Positions 47,306 through 56,371 are shown, counted from the stretch's first letter. The stretch is DNA of 64,000 nt from Yersinia proxima (GCF_902170785.1 NZ_CABHYG010000017.1:62001-126000), one strand, 5' to 3'. Notes: generated from the letters alone by a model not told the origin. Program-made: numbers and translations.

Positions 47306-47911
47306 ATGTTCGGGCAAGATAAAACCGCTGGCACCATGATATGGTGGGAAAAAACTGTTGAATATTATTTCGTGGCTAAATATTTGAGTAAAACAGCCGC
47401 TATAGCCCCATTAGCTGGCAACCACGAGAAAGCCGGTGACAATATATTTACTCAGGGCAATAAGTGGGTATTAATTGAATTTAAAAGAAGTAAGGCCGAC
47501 TTAGAATCCGAAAAAATAAAGTTTATTAATTATGAACAAGCTAAAAGCACGCTATCAGGCAATGATGATCATCATTTCCTGATTTATGGCGGCATGCTTA
47601 ATCCAGGTGAATTTACACTCTGGGCGCAAACCTATTTCTCTGGTAGAACCGGTGTCTCCTTAAATGATGTTCTCAATAATGGTAAAAGCATAAGAGCTTT
47701 TATTATTTATATGGAAGCATTTATTGCCTTTAAAAAAGGTGGCAATCCTGGTGGTTCGGGAGGTCTGGGGCTAACGGATTATGCGCAGGTGGCTTGCGTC
47801 AATAAAGATGGGGATTTATGTGCCTGTATGTCTCTTGCTGAATTCCGGCAGTCATTAGGTGCAAAACCAACGCCTGACGCAAAATACGAAAGTGCCGCAC
47901 CGGGTATGTAA
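47306..47911 (+). CDS. PD-(D/E)XK nuclease-like protein in the fun(Z) locus
   Basis: 201 residues. E15, D45 and E58-x-K60 (WVLIEFKRS) are spaced as in PD-(D/E)XK nucleases (helix Glu, strand Asp, strand ExK), in the first 60 residues. A Gly-rich linker (GNPGGSGGLG) near 155 precedes a small C-terminal region with two or three cysteines. AGGAG lies 5 nt before the ATG at 47306. P2 carries fun(Z), which blocks T5, at this point between G and FI; I cannot say whether this is related. Function inferred. Confidence 0.65.
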   Translation: MFGQDKTAGTMIWWEKTVEYYFVAKYLSKTAAIAPLAGNHEKAGDNIFTQGNKWVLIEFKRSKADLESEKIKFINYEQAKSTLSGNDDHHFLIYGGMLNPGEFTLWAQTYFSGRTGVSLNDVLNNGKSIRAFIIYMEAFIAFKKGGNPGGSGGLGLTDYAQVACVNKDGDLCACMSLAEFRQSLGAKPTPDAKYESAAPGM

Positions 47912-47937
47912 TCATCCTTATTTGTTTCTATAAATAG

Positions 47938-47972
47938 TGGTACTCATTACTTAATCAGTAATAGTGCCACCT
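47938..47972 (+). terminator. hairpin after the fun-locus gene
   Basis: Arms GTGGTACTCATTACT and AGTAATAGTGCCAC, one mismatch and one bulge, loop TAATC. Followed by CTTATCTTG. It separates the cargo from the PF promoter. Confidence 0.5.
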
Positions 47973-47976
47973 TATC

Positions 47977-47996
47977 TTGTGCCACCGCTCACACAA
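47977..47996 (+). promoter_or_regulatory. Ogr box of late promoter PF
   Basis: TTGTGCCACCGCTCACACAA, TGT-N12-ACA, centred about 80 bp before the FI start; a -10-like CATAGC lies about 45 bp downstream of the centre. Confidence 0.78.
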
Positions 47997-48066
47997 CCCC
48001 CATCAACTGCCCCGCGCGTAGTTATCCGGCATCATAGCGAATGAACGCTTAACCGGAGAAAACCGC

Positions 48067-49242
48067 ATGTCTGCAACCGATTACCACCATGGTGTGCGCG
48101 TCATTGAAATTAACGAAGGCACTCGCCCGATCCGCACTGTCAGTACGGCGGTGGTCGGGATGGTATGTACCTCCGATGATGCTGACGCCACCCTGTTTCC
48201 ACTCAATACCCCGGTATTGCTCACCGATGTGCTGGCCGCCAGCGGCAAGGCCGGTGAAACCGGTACCTTAGCCCATTCACTGGATGCTATCAGCGACCAA
48301 ACCAAGCCACTCACTGTAGTTGTTCGTGTGGCACAGGGTGAAACCGAAGCTGAAACCACTTCCAATATTATTGGCGGAATAACACCCGATGGCCGTTATA
48401 CCGGCATGAAAGCGCTGTTAGCCGCCCAGGGTAAGTTTGACGTCAAGCCGCGCATCTTGGGCGTGCCAGGGCATGACACCAAAGCAGTTGCCACTGAACT
48501 GCTTGCCATTGCTCAGAGCCTACGCGCTTTTGCCTACATCAGCGCCTATGGCTGTAAAACCAAAGAAGAGGCCATTATCTACCGTGATAACTTTAGCCAG
48601 CGCGAAGCGATGGTGATTTGGCCGGATTTCCTTAGTTGGGATACCGTCGCCAACGCCGAAACCACTGCTTACGCCACGGCCCGCGCCTTGGGGTTGCGCG
48701 CCAAGATTGATAATGATGTCGGCTGGCATAAAACACTGTCCAACGTCGGGGTGAATGGCGTCACTGGTATTAGCGCAGATGTGTTTTGGGATCTGCAAAA
48801 CAGCGCCACCGATGCCAATTTACTCAACAGTAAAGACGTCACCACGTTGATCCGCAAAGATGGTTATCGCTTCTGGGGTTCCCGCTCTTGTTCTGATGAT
48901 CCGCTGTTTGCCTTTGAGAACTACACCCGTACCGCTCAAGTGTTAGCTGACACCATGGCTGAGGCCCATATGTGGGCTAACGATAAGCCGCTTACCCCGT
49001 CACTGGCAAAAGACATTATTGAGGGTATTCGCGCCAAAATGCGCGAGCTGAAATCATTGGGCTATTTGATCGATGGCGATTGCTGGTACGACGATAGCGT
49101 GAACGATAAAGACACTCTCAAAGCGGGCCGCCTGTTTATTGATTACGACTATACGCCGGTACCGCCGCTGGAAGATTTAACCCTGCGCCAGCGCATTACT
49201 GATCGCTATCTGGCTAATTTCGCCGCCGCCGTTAATAGCTAA
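48067..49242 (+). CDS. FI: GpFI, contractile tail sheath protein
   Basis: 391 residues (P2 FI 396). [17 protein letters not shown] start and [20 protein letters not shown] near 275 are typical. Major sheath subunit. Confidence 0.97.
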   Translation: MSATDYHHGVRVIEINEGTRPIRTVSTAVVGMVCTSDDADATLFPLNTPVLLTDVLAASGKAGETGTLAHSLDAISDQTKPLTVVVRVAQGETEAETTSNIIGGITPDGRYTGMKALLAAQGKFDVKPRILGVPGHDTKAVATELLAIAQSLRAFAYISAYGCKTKEEAIIYRDNFSQREAMVIWPDFLSWDTVANAETTAYATARALGLRAKIDNDVGWHKTLSNVGVNGVTGISADVFWDLQNSATDANLLNSKDVTTLIRKDGYRFWGSRSCSDDPLFAFENYTRTAQVLADTMAEAHMWANDKPLTPSLAKDIIEGIRAKMRELKSLGYLIDGDCWYDDSVNDKDTLKAGRLFIDYDYTPVPPLEDLTLRQRITDRYLANFAAAVNS

Positions 49243-49253
49243 GGAGCTTAATT

Positions 49254-49769
49254 ATGGCATTACCACGCAAACTTAAGTTCCTGAATGTATTCAATGACGG
49301 GAACAGCTATCAAGGGGTGGTTGAATCCATCACCTTGCCCAAATTAAACCGCAAATTTGAAGAGTTTCGCGGTGGCGGCATGAACGGCAGCGCTAAGGTC
49401 GATTTGGGGCTGGCTGACGGGGCGCTGGATGTTGACTGGACGCTGGGCGGTATTGAGTCCGAGATCTACAAGCAATGGGGCGTCACCAAGGTTGATGGTG
49501 TGTTACTGCGCTTTGCTGGCTCCTATCAGCGCGACGATACCGGCGAAACCCACGCGGTAGAAATTGTGATGCGCGGCCGTCATGAGGAAATTGATGGCGG
49601 CGACAGCAAGCAAGGTGATAACACCACCACCAAGATTTCCACCAAAAACAGCTATTACAAATTGACCTGGGACGGCGAAGTGCTGATCGAGGTCGATATT
49701 GTGAATATGGTCGAAATGGTCAACGGCGTCGATATGTTGGAAGCCCACCGCCGCAATATTGGCTTGTAA
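49254..49769 (+). CDS. FII: GpFII, tail tube protein
   Basis: 171 residues (P2 FII 172). LPRKLKFLNVFNDGNSYQG start. Major tube subunit, 11 bp after FI. AAGGAG before the ATG. Confidence 0.97.
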   Translation: MALPRKLKFLNVFNDGNSYQGVVESITLPKLNRKFEEFRGGGMNGSAKVDLGLADGALDVDWTLGGIESEIYKQWGVTKVDGVLLRFAGSYQRDDTGETHAVEIVMRGRHEEIDGGDSKQGDNTTTKISTKNSYYKLTWDGEVLIEVDIVNMVEMVNGVDMLEAHRRNIGL

Positions 49770-49795
49770 CATCCCTCCATCAGAGAGTGGATGAC

Positions 49796-49892
49796 GAGTC
49801 GCGATAGCCCAATCGATGGGGAAATGTTCCGTTCGGGTCGTAGCGGCTTAGGCCGCCGGAGCGCCCGTAGGAACAGTCGCCCCGTCGCACTC
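49796..49892 (+). other. 97-nt nested RNA stem-loop between FII and E
   Basis: Nested complementary segments: GAGT-C-GCG (49796-49803) with CGC-ACTC (49886-49892); GGGG (49818-49821) with CCCC (49880-49883); TGTTCC (49825-49830) with GGAACA (49870-49875); CGGG (49834-49837) with CCCG (49864-49867); GCGGC-TTAG-GCCGC as the tip. No reading frame runs through it. A transcription attenuator, RNA-processing site or small palindromic insertion are possible. Confidence 0.6.
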
Positions 49893-49929
49893 GCGGGCAA
49901 GCCTCCTAACTTTTAATCGGATAATTATT

Positions 49930-50241
49930 ATGAAAAAAGACACGACTGAACCCCAATTTAATGTAATTACTCTGGATGTGCCTATTGTCCGGGGTAATAC
50001 CACCATCACCGAAGTTACGGTGAATAAACCCACCGCTGGCGCATTACGCGGGGCCAAGTTGCAAGCGCTGTTAGATACCGATGTTGACGCGCTGATCCGT
50101 GTATTACCTCGCATCACTACCCCTAATCTGACCGTGCCAGAAATCAGCAATCTTGATCCAGCAGATATTTACGCGCTGTCTCAGGCGCTGGCGATTTTTT
50201 TCTTGCCGAACTCGGTCAAGTCAGACTACCTGAGTGCTTAA
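49930..50241 (+). CDS. E: GpE, tail assembly chaperone
   Basis: 103 residues (P2 E 91). Short product of the E/E' pair; contains the slippery T TTT TTC near its end. Confidence 0.9.
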   Translation: MKKDTTEPQFNVITLDVPIVRGNTTITEVTVNKPTAGALRGAKLQALLDTDVDALIRVLPRITTPNLTVPEISNLDPADIYALSQALAIFFLPNSVKSDYLSA

Positions 50242-50375
50242 CGGTTGACGATTTAGTTGCTGATATCGCGGTCACCTTTCACTGGCCGCCATCCGCCACC
50301 GATCCAATGACTATTGGCGAGCTTTTAGAGTGGCGACATAAGGCCATTATCCGTAACGGGGGCAATGATGAGTGA
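49930..50375 (+). CDS. E': GpE+E', -1 frameshift product
   Basis: The heptamer T-TTT-TTC at 50196-50202 is in the correct phase. A -1 shift there leads to a frame ending with TGA at 50373-50375, giving about 148 residues (P2 E+E' 142). The extension reads LAELGQVRLPECLTVDDL, then GELLEWRHKAII, a segment typical of tail chaperone extensions. It overlaps the start of T by 11 nt. The shift sets the E/E+E' ratio in tail assembly. Confidence 0.88.
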
Positions 50376-53292
50376 TAAGAACCTCCGCTTGCAGGTTTCT
50401 TTAAGTGCCATTGATAAAGTTACCAAGCCATTTAAATCTATGTTGGCCAGCAATAAAACGCTGGCCGCATCTATTAAAAATTCCAAACAAGAATTAAAAC
50501 AACTCAATAGCCAGGCGGCTAACATTGAGGGTTTTCGTAAGAATAAAGCGGCGGTTAATGGTGCCGCTCAGGCGCTGGCCGCTGCCCGTGATAAAGCGCG
50601 TCAGCTTGCCAGCGAACTAAAAAACAGTGCTGCACCGACCGCGAAGCAAACCAGAGAGTTTAAACGCGCCAGCGAAGCCGCCGCCAAACTAAAACAAAAA
50701 TACAATGACTTACGCACCGCGCTACATACCCAGCGTAGCGCATTGCAAAATAGCGGTATTGCCACTAACCGATTAGGTCAGGCACAGCGATCCCTTAAAG
50801 CCAATATCACCAGCACCACCGCCGCACTGACCGCACAACAGCGCCGGTTAGAACAGCAAGCCCAGCAGCAACAGCGACTTAGTGCCGCCCGTAACCGCTT
50901 TGATAACAGCAATCAGCGCAAAGCCATTGCCGCCGGACTGGGTTACACCTCGCTCTCCACTGGTCGCGCCATGGGCCGTGGAATAGCCGGAGCGCTGCAT
51001 GTGGGCTATGAGTTTGACGGTATGATGAGTAAAACCCAAGCCGTGACCCGCATTCCTGATAAAAACGCCGCGGATATGCAGGCGATGCGCCATCAGGCCC
51101 GCACCTTGCCGCTCTCTTCTAAATTTACCGATCTGGAAGTGGCGCAAGGGCAATATTTCCTGGGTCGCACCGGTTATAGCCCGAAACAGGTATTAGGCGC
51201 GATGCCGGGTATGCTGAATTTGGCAGCAGCCGGTGATATTGATCTCGGTACTACCGCCGATATCGCGTCTAATATTCAAACCGCCATGGGGATTCCGGCG
51301 GAGAAGATGGATCGGGTGGCCGATGTGCTGACGGCGTTATTCACCCGCAATAACGTGGATATCCCGATGCTGGGCGAGTCTATGAAATATTCCGCTGGCG
51401 TTGGGCGCGAATACGGCCAGAGCCTGGAAACTGTCGCAGCCTCTACTGCCATGCTGGGCAGCGCCGGTATTCAGGGCAGTCAGGCCGGTACCACCATGCG
51501 CAGTATTTTAAGTCGCATTGGTAACTCTAAAGCGGTCAGCGATTTAGGGGTTAAGACCGCCGATAAGAACGGCAATATGCGCGATTTGGTGGATATCCTC
51601 AAAGATATCAGTGATAAAACCGCCAAAATGGGCAACGTTGAACGCGGGGCTATCTTTAAAAATATTGCCGGACAATATGCTGTCACCGGTTTTGGTGTGT
51701 TGATGCACGCTGCCGGTAATGGCTCGTTAGATAAGATGCGTGGTAAGCCCGGTGAATATGATGGTGAAGCGGCGCGGGTAGCGTCAACCATGCTGGATAA
51801 TCTCAAAGGTGATATGACCATTCTGCACGCGGCGATGGAAAATATCAGTGTTGAATTATTTGAGAAAAATAATGATTGGTTGCGCTCTGCCGCCAAAGGG
51901 ATCAGCGAGTTTATGCACGGTGTGGCTGAATTCCTGAAAGCACACCCGCAGGTCAGTACCGCGATAGTGAAAATAGGTACCGTAGTGGCTATCACTACCG
52001 CCGCATTTGGTGCGCTGGCGATTGCCGCCGTGGGTATTTTAGGGCCATTCGCGCTACTGCGCTTCACCACCTCGGTATTAGGTATCCGCTTACTGCCGCG
52101 CCTGTCGTTTGGTATGTCTAAACTGGCGAGTACCACCCCCATCACTACCCAACAGATCGGCCACTTTAGCCGCTCACTGCTTACCCTGTCTAAAAATGGT
52201 GGTCAGTCGGCGATTGCCACCCTTAAAGGGCTGGGTAATGGTCTGGTTAACGTGGTGCGTTCGCCGGTTAAATCCGGTATCAGCGGTTTTAAAATGTTGG
52301 GTAATGCCGTGAGCTGGCTGGCTAAATCCCCGCTTAAATTCCTGCGTTTTGCCCTTGGCGGTTTAGGGGGCATGTTCGGGATATTAATCAGCCCGATAGG
52401 CCTGATTGGTGCGGCTATCGCGGGTGCTGGCCTGTTGATTTACAAGTATTGGCAGCCGATTAAGGCGTTTCTCGGTGGCGTGGTGGAGGGCTTTATGCAA
52501 GCCGCCGCCCCGATTAGAGAAGCGTTGAAACCGCTGGGGCCGGTGTTTGACTGGATTGGTGATGCGGTAAAAAACGTGTGGAACTGGTTTAAAAAATTAC
52601 TGGAACCGGTGCAATCAACCACCGCCAATTTAAACAGCGCTGCCGATGCCGGTAAATCTTTCGGTCAGTTTCTGGCCGATGGTATCAGCTTTGCCATGAC
52701 TCCCCTTAATGCGCTGATTTCATCCATTAAGTGGGTATTGGAAAAGCTGAATGAGGTGAAGCAGCGATCCGAGAAAACCCGCGAACTGGCACAAGCTAAT
52801 CCGGCGGTAGCCGCTGCCGCTGGCAACTACGGCATTACCTGGAAGCCCGCGCCAAAGGGCAATAGCGCCGCTGATATCGCGGCGAAATATACCGGTGAAT
52901 ATGATAACGGCGGTGACATCCCGTTGGGTAAATTTGGTGTAGTAGGGGAGCATGGCCCGGAAATTATTAACGGCCCGGCGCACGTCACCGGCCGCCGTAA
53001 TACTGCCGCTATGGCGGTTGCCGCTTCCATGTTATTCAGTGGCTATCAGGCCGCTGCCGCACCGCTGCATCCCTACAGTTTACCCGCGTCGCAGTATCGC
53101 AATCACAGCAGCGGCCAGCCAGGGAATCAGCAGCAAAATCAATCTACTAATAGCGCACCAATTATCAATATTTACCCCTTGCCGCAGCATGATGCGCAGG
53201 ATATCGCCCGCGAGGTAGCCCGCCAATTAGCGGCTCATAACCGCCAGACGCAAAGTAAATTAAACCGCAGCTATCAAGACCATGACGACTAA
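50365..53292 (+). CDS. T: GpT, tail tape measure protein
   Basis: 975 residues (P2 T 815), so the tail is expected to be longer than P2's. N-terminal 190 residues are coiled coil (Lys/Gln/Ala-rich); TP901-type tape-measure region about 200-480; hydrophobic spans about 535-575 and 669-697; C-terminal PLPQHDAQDIAREVARQL. Starts within the end of E'. Confidence 0.96.
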   Translation: MMSDKNLRLQVSLSAIDKVTKPFKSMLASNKTLAASIKNSKQELKQLNSQAANIEGFRKNKAAVNGAAQALAAARDKARQLASELKNSAAPTAKQTREFKRASEAAAKLKQKYNDLRTALHTQRSALQNSGIATNRLGQAQRSLKANITSTTAALTAQQRRLEQQAQQQQRLSAARNRFDNSNQRKAIAAGLGYTSLSTGRAMGRGIAGALHVGYEFDGMMSKTQAVTRIPDKNAADMQAMRHQARTLPLSSKFTDLEVAQGQYFLGRTGYSPKQVLGAMPGMLNLAAAGDIDLGTTADIASNIQTAMGIPAEKMDRVADVLTALFTRNNVDIPMLGESMKYSAGVGREYGQSLETVAASTAMLGSAGIQGSQAGTTMRSILSRIGNSKAVSDLGVKTADKNGNMRDLVDILKDISDKTAKMGNVERGAIFKNIAGQYAVTGFGVLMHAAGNGSLDKMRGKPGEYDGEAARVASTMLDNLKGDMTILHAAMENISVELFEKNNDWLRSAAKGISEFMHGVAEFLKAHPQVSTAIVKIGTVVAITTAAFGALAIAAVGILGPFALLRFTTSVLGIRLLPRLSFGMSKLASTTPITTQQIGHFSRSLLTLSKNGGQSAIATLKGLGNGLVNVVRSPVKSGISGFKMLGNAVSWLAKSPLKFLRFALGGLGGMFGILISPIGLIGAAIAGAGLLIYKYWQPIKAFLGGVVEGFMQAAAPIREALKPLGPVFDWIGDAVKNVWNWFKKLLEPVQSTTANLNSAADAGKSFGQFLADGISFAMTPLNALISSIKWVLEKLNEVKQRSEKTRELAQANPAVAAAAGNYGITWKPAPKGNSAADIAAKYTGEYDNGGDIPLGKFGVVGEHGPEIINGPAHVTGRRNTAAMAVAASMLFSGYQAAAAPLHPYSLPASQYRNHSSGQPGNQQQNQSTNSAPIINIYPLPQHDAQDIAREVARQLAAHNRQTQSKLNRSYQDHDD

Positions 53293-53303
53293 GGAGCACT
53301 AAC

Positions 53304-53765
53304 ATGATGATGGCATTTGGGATGTTTGTTTTTATGCTGCAAACCGTCCCCTATCAAGATTTTCAGCATCAAATGGCATGGCGTCACCCGTCTGCGCGTA
53401 TTGGCAAGCGGCCAGTGAGTCAATTTCTGGGGCCAGATGAAGAGTCTATTACGCTATCCGGCGTGTTATACCCTGAATTGACCGGCGGTAAAGTCTCGTT
53501 GATGGCGCTGCAACTGATGGCGGAAACCGGCAAGGCCTGGTCATTGATTGAGGGGAGCGGGGCGATCCACGGCATGTTTGTGATTGAGAGTCTGAGCCGT
53601 ACCAAGAGTATATTTTTCAGTGATGGCTCGGCGCGTAAAATTGAATTTACGCTGACATTAAAACGCACCGATGAATCATTAAAAGAGATGTTTGGTGATT
53701 TATCCCAGCAATTTGACGATATCGCTACTCAAATATCGGACACCGCCAGCGGATTATTATCATGA
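53304..53765 (+). CDS. U: GpU, tail protein
   Basis: 153 residues (P2 U 159), starting with MMMAFGMFVFMLQTVPYQ as P2-like U proteins. AAGGAG before the ATG. Overlaps D by 4 nt. Confidence 0.95.
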   Translation: MMMAFGMFVFMLQTVPYQDFQHQMAWRHPSARIGKRPVSQFLGPDEESITLSGVLYPELTGGKVSLMALQLMAETGKAWSLIEGSGAIHGMFVIESLSRTKSIFFSDGSARKIEFTLTLKRTDESLKEMFGDLSQQFDDIATQISDTASGLLS

Positions 53766-54868
53766 CGATGATAGATAGCCTGTTAAATAACGGTCATAAC
53801 GCACCGGATTATTCTATTACCGTGGATGGCATTGATAAAAGTGGCGGCATTAAAAAGCGGTTGATGTCGTTAACTTTGACCGATAATCGGGGCTTTGAAG
53901 CGGATCAGCTTGATATTGAACTGGATGATTCAGACGGTAAATTAGTGCTGCCCCGTCGCGGAGCAAAAATAGCCGTTGCGCTAGGCTGGCAAGGGGCGGC
54001 GTTGGTTAATAAAGGCATATTCACCGTAGATGAAATAGAGCATAGCGGCGCACCGGATAAGCTGACGATTCGCGCCCGCAGTGCGGATTTTCGTGAAACG
54101 CTCAATATTCGCCGTGATCACTCTTATCATAAAACTACTATTGGCGGGATAATTAAAACCGTCGCCGAGCGCAATAAACTCACGCCAACGTTAAATAAAG
54201 TCATGGCTGATTTGGCGGTTGACCATATAGACCAAACCAACGAATCAGACGGCAACTTTATTACCCGACTGGCAAAACAATATGGCGCGATTGCCGCTGT
54301 GAAAAATGGCAATCTGTTATTTATCCGTCAGGGCCAGGCGAAAACCGCCAGCGGTAAACCGATTCCGGTGATGACTATTATTCGCAGCCTGGGTGACGGC
54401 CATCAATTTAATATGGCTGACCGGGGCGCTTATACCGGTGTGGTGGCGAACTGGCTGAATACCCGTACTACCGAAAAGCCGGTGGTTAAGGTAAAGCGTA
54501 AGCGAAAAAGCAAAGCAACCAATACCGCCAAACCCAAACAGCCAGAAGAGAAGCAGGGCGAATATTTGATTGGTACGGATGAAAATGTGCTGACTTTACG
54601 CACCACTTACGCCAGCAAACACAATGCACAGCGAGCGGCTAAATCGAATTGGGAACGGCTGCAACGCGGCGCGGCGAAATTCTCTATCCAACTGGCGAAA
54701 GGGCGCGCGGATCTCTATCCAGAAGTGCCAGTTAAAGTGAGCGGATTCAAAAAACAGATTGATGAAGCAGATTGGACGTTGGTGACTGTTACTCATTCCG
54801 TGAGTGACGGCGGTTTTACTACCGCGCTGGAATTAGAGGTGAAAATAGATGATTTGGATCTGGAATGA
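53762..54868 (+). CDS. D: GpD, tail protein (baseplate hub)
   Basis: 368 residues (P2 D 387). YSITVDGIDKSGGIKKRLMSLTLTDNRGFEADQLDIEL typical beta-rich hub domain (T4 gp27/VgrG-like); a basic KVKRKRKSK linker near 240, then a DUF-type C-terminal domain. Confidence 0.95.
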   Translation: MTMIDSLLNNGHNAPDYSITVDGIDKSGGIKKRLMSLTLTDNRGFEADQLDIELDDSDGKLVLPRRGAKIAVALGWQGAALVNKGIFTVDEIEHSGAPDKLTIRARSADFRETLNIRRDHSYHKTTIGGIIKTVAERNKLTPTLNKVMADLAVDHIDQTNESDGNFITRLAKQYGAIAAVKNGNLLFIRQGQAKTASGKPIPVMTIIRSLGDGHQFNMADRGAYTGVVANWLNTRTTEKPVVKVKRKRKSKATNTAKPKQPEEKQGEYLIGTDENVLTLRTTYASKHNAQRAAKSNWERLQRGAAKFSIQLAKGRADLYPEVPVKVSGFKKQIDEADWTLVTVTHSVSDGGFTTALELEVKIDDLDLE

Positions 54869-54942
54869 TGATTTTTAATCAATAATCACGCATAATTCTC
54901 ATTAACACCGGCCATAGCCGGGATGATGCCGGAGTCCGGATC

Positions 54943-55158
54943 ATGTTCAATTGCCCTTTATGCCATAGCGCAGCCCATACCCGTAGTAGCAGCCAAATCA
55001 CCATCGAAACCAAAGAGCGCTATCACCAGTGCATTAATGTGAATTGCGGCCATACCTTTGTGACGATGGAAAGTTTTATGCGTTCAATATCAAAGCCAGG
55101 CGAGATTAACCCGGTAATGCCTCACCCGCAAACTGGAGGGCAGGTGGTGATGTTCTGA
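54943..55158 (+). CDS. ogr: Ogr, zinc-binding late transcription activator
   Basis: 71 residues (P2 Ogr 72). Zinc site C4-x2-C7 (FNCPLCHS) and C-x4-C (HQCINVNCGH). It activates PP/PO, PV and PF through TGT-N12-ACA boxes; those three boxes are all visible in this prophage. A small hairpin CCGGC/GCCGG lies upstream at about 54908-54921. Confidence 0.96.
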   Translation: MFNCPLCHSAAHTRSSSQITIETKERYHQCINVNCGHTFVTMESFMRSISKPGEINPVMPHPQTGGQVVMF

Positions 55159-55190
55159 CGGCTGGAAATAAATTTATCTGCCTTGCTCTG

Positions 55191-55216
55191 ATCCCGCTTT
55201 TGCGGGATTTTTTTCG
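55191..55216 (+). terminator. terminator of ogr
   Basis: Stem ATCCCGC / GCGGGAT, 4-nt loop TTTT, followed by seven T. Ends the rightmost phage transcript before attR. Confidence 0.85.
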
Positions 55217-55310
55217 CCTAAATCACTGCCAGACTATCCTGCTCAAAAAAGCTCCGCCGCCAAGGTGTCGCCATTCTGTCGCCACTTTTCAATTTTTGAT
55301 AATCGCTAGA

Positions 55311-55434
55311 CACAAAAAAACCGCCTCTCGGCGGTTAACGACATACTCATACTACTTTGTTTTACTTAGATTTGTTTCCATGGTGCCCGGGGCGGGACTT
55401 GAACCCGCACAGCCATAAGCCGAGGGATTTTAAA
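55311..55434. repeat. attR, 124-bp direct repeat (phage-derived leuZ 3' part and terminator)
   Basis: Perfect copy of 20202-20325. At this end it is fused to the chromosomal 5' part of leuZ, restoring the tRNA, its CCA and its terminator. Confidence 0.95.
55314..55337 (-). terminator. terminator of the glyW-cysT-leuZ operon
   Basis: On the minus strand AACCGCC-GAGA-GGCGGTT followed by T7. It lies 44 bp after the leuZ 3' end, inside the att repeat, so the active copy is phage-supplied. Confidence 0.8.
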
Positions 55435-55466
55435 TCCCTTGTGTCTACCGATTTCACCACCCGGGC
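55381..55466 (-). tRNA. leuZ: tRNA-Leu (anticodon TAA), intact at attR
   Basis: 86 nt with CCA. Acceptor GCCCGGG; anticodon stem AGGGA/TCCCT with loop TTTAAAA (TAA). Long variable arm present. The prophage crossover lies in the last 54 nt. Confidence 0.97.
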
Positions 55467-55476
55467 TCTGGAAAAC

Positions 55477-55550
55477 TGGAGGCGCGTCCCGGAGTCGAAC
55501 CGAGGTAGACGGATTTGCAATCCGTAGCATGGCCACTCTGCCAACGCGCC
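55477..55550 (-). tRNA. cysT: tRNA-Cys (anticodon GCA)
   Basis: 74 nt with CCA, discriminator U73 as required for Cys; anticodon loop TTGCAAA. Order glyW-cysT-leuZ as in E. coli. Confidence 0.97.
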
Positions 55551-55602
55551 TTATTCTTCTTTGCCTTACTACTGAGGTTCGCCTAAAGCCAACCTACTAA
55601 TT

Positions 55603-55678
<76 letters not shown>

Positions 55679-55822
55679 AACATTAGAACTTACTGATTCT
55701 TTTGCTATCTTTCGACATTTCGTTGCTGCCGTCTGATGCGATGCATTCTACTTACCTGACGCGATGAGTCAATAAAATTATCTGACTAATTCGTTCGTTT
55801 GCTGCTTTTTCCGGCGCTTCGA

Positions 55823-56371
55823 TCAAGGTTCGAGCAAATCTTTCCAGGCAGCGTTTAAATATTGAAACATTGACCAAAATGTCAGAACCGCTGCGATGTA
55901 GAGGAGAATAAAACTCGCCAGTTCAACATTATGATCTGGCCGCCAAAGTAGTCCAACTAATGAACCCATTTGAGCGGTTGTTTTGACTTTACCAACCCAT
56001 GAGACCGCAACACTGCTACGCTTACCAATTTCGGCCATCCATTCACGGAGGGAAGAAATGATAATCTCACGAGCAATCATTGTTGCTGCTGGTAAAGTTA
56101 TCCACCAAACATGGTAGTGCTCAGCAACCAAGACTAACGCAATGGCCACCATGACTTTATCCGCAACCGGGTCAAGGAAAGCACCAAAGCGGGTTGTTTG
56201 TTTCCAGCGCCGAGCTAAAAAACCATCAAACCAATCGGTTGCAGCTGCAAACACAAATATGATGGCACAAACCATCGGGGCCCAGACGAATGGCAGGTAA
56301 AACGCCAGAACGAAGAATGGGATGAGTACAACACGGAACAGGGTAAGCCAAGTCGGTATATTCAATTGCAT
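55823..56371 (-). CDS. pgsA: PgsA, phosphatidylglycerophosphate synthase
   Basis: 182 residues, membrane protein of the CDP-alcohol phosphotransferase family with D49-G50-x2-A53-R54-x8-G63-x3-D67-x3-D71. It makes PGP from CDP-diacylglycerol and glycerol-3-phosphate. 58 bp after uvrC, as in E. coli. Confidence 0.97.
   Translation of the reverse strand: MQLNIPTWLTLFRVVLIPFFVLAFYLPFVWAPMVCAIIFVFAAATDWFDGFLARRWKQTTRFGAFLDPVADKVMVAIALVLVAEHYHVWWITLPAATMIAREIIISSLREWMAEIGKRSSVAVSWVGKVKTTAQMGSLVGLLWRPDHNVELASFILLYIAAVLTFWSMFQYLNAAWKDLLEP

Larger units (their letters stand above)
20202..55434. mobile_element. complete P2-like prophage integrated in leuZ
   Basis: 35.2 kb between 124-bp perfect direct repeats. 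P2 gene order is kept: int, repressor, cox-like, replication A, (cargo), Q-P, O-N-M-L-X, lysis, R-S, V-W-J-I-H-G, FI-FII-E-T-U-D, ogr. All identified structural genes are full length, so the prophage is probably functional. Differences from P2: holin/endolysin of other families, no recognisable gene B or lysA, and cargo at four positions. No transposase was seen inside. Confidence 0.95.

Noticed and set aside
51480-52145. 221-codon antisense frame in gene T
   Set aside because: Shadow of a strongly coding gene; same judgement for 1303-1791 in efeB and 42995-43624 in V.
55200-55418. 72-codon open frame ending in MVPGAGLEPAQP
   Set aside because: It is the antisense of the leuZ 3' part and terminator; this spurious peptide is common in genome annotation.
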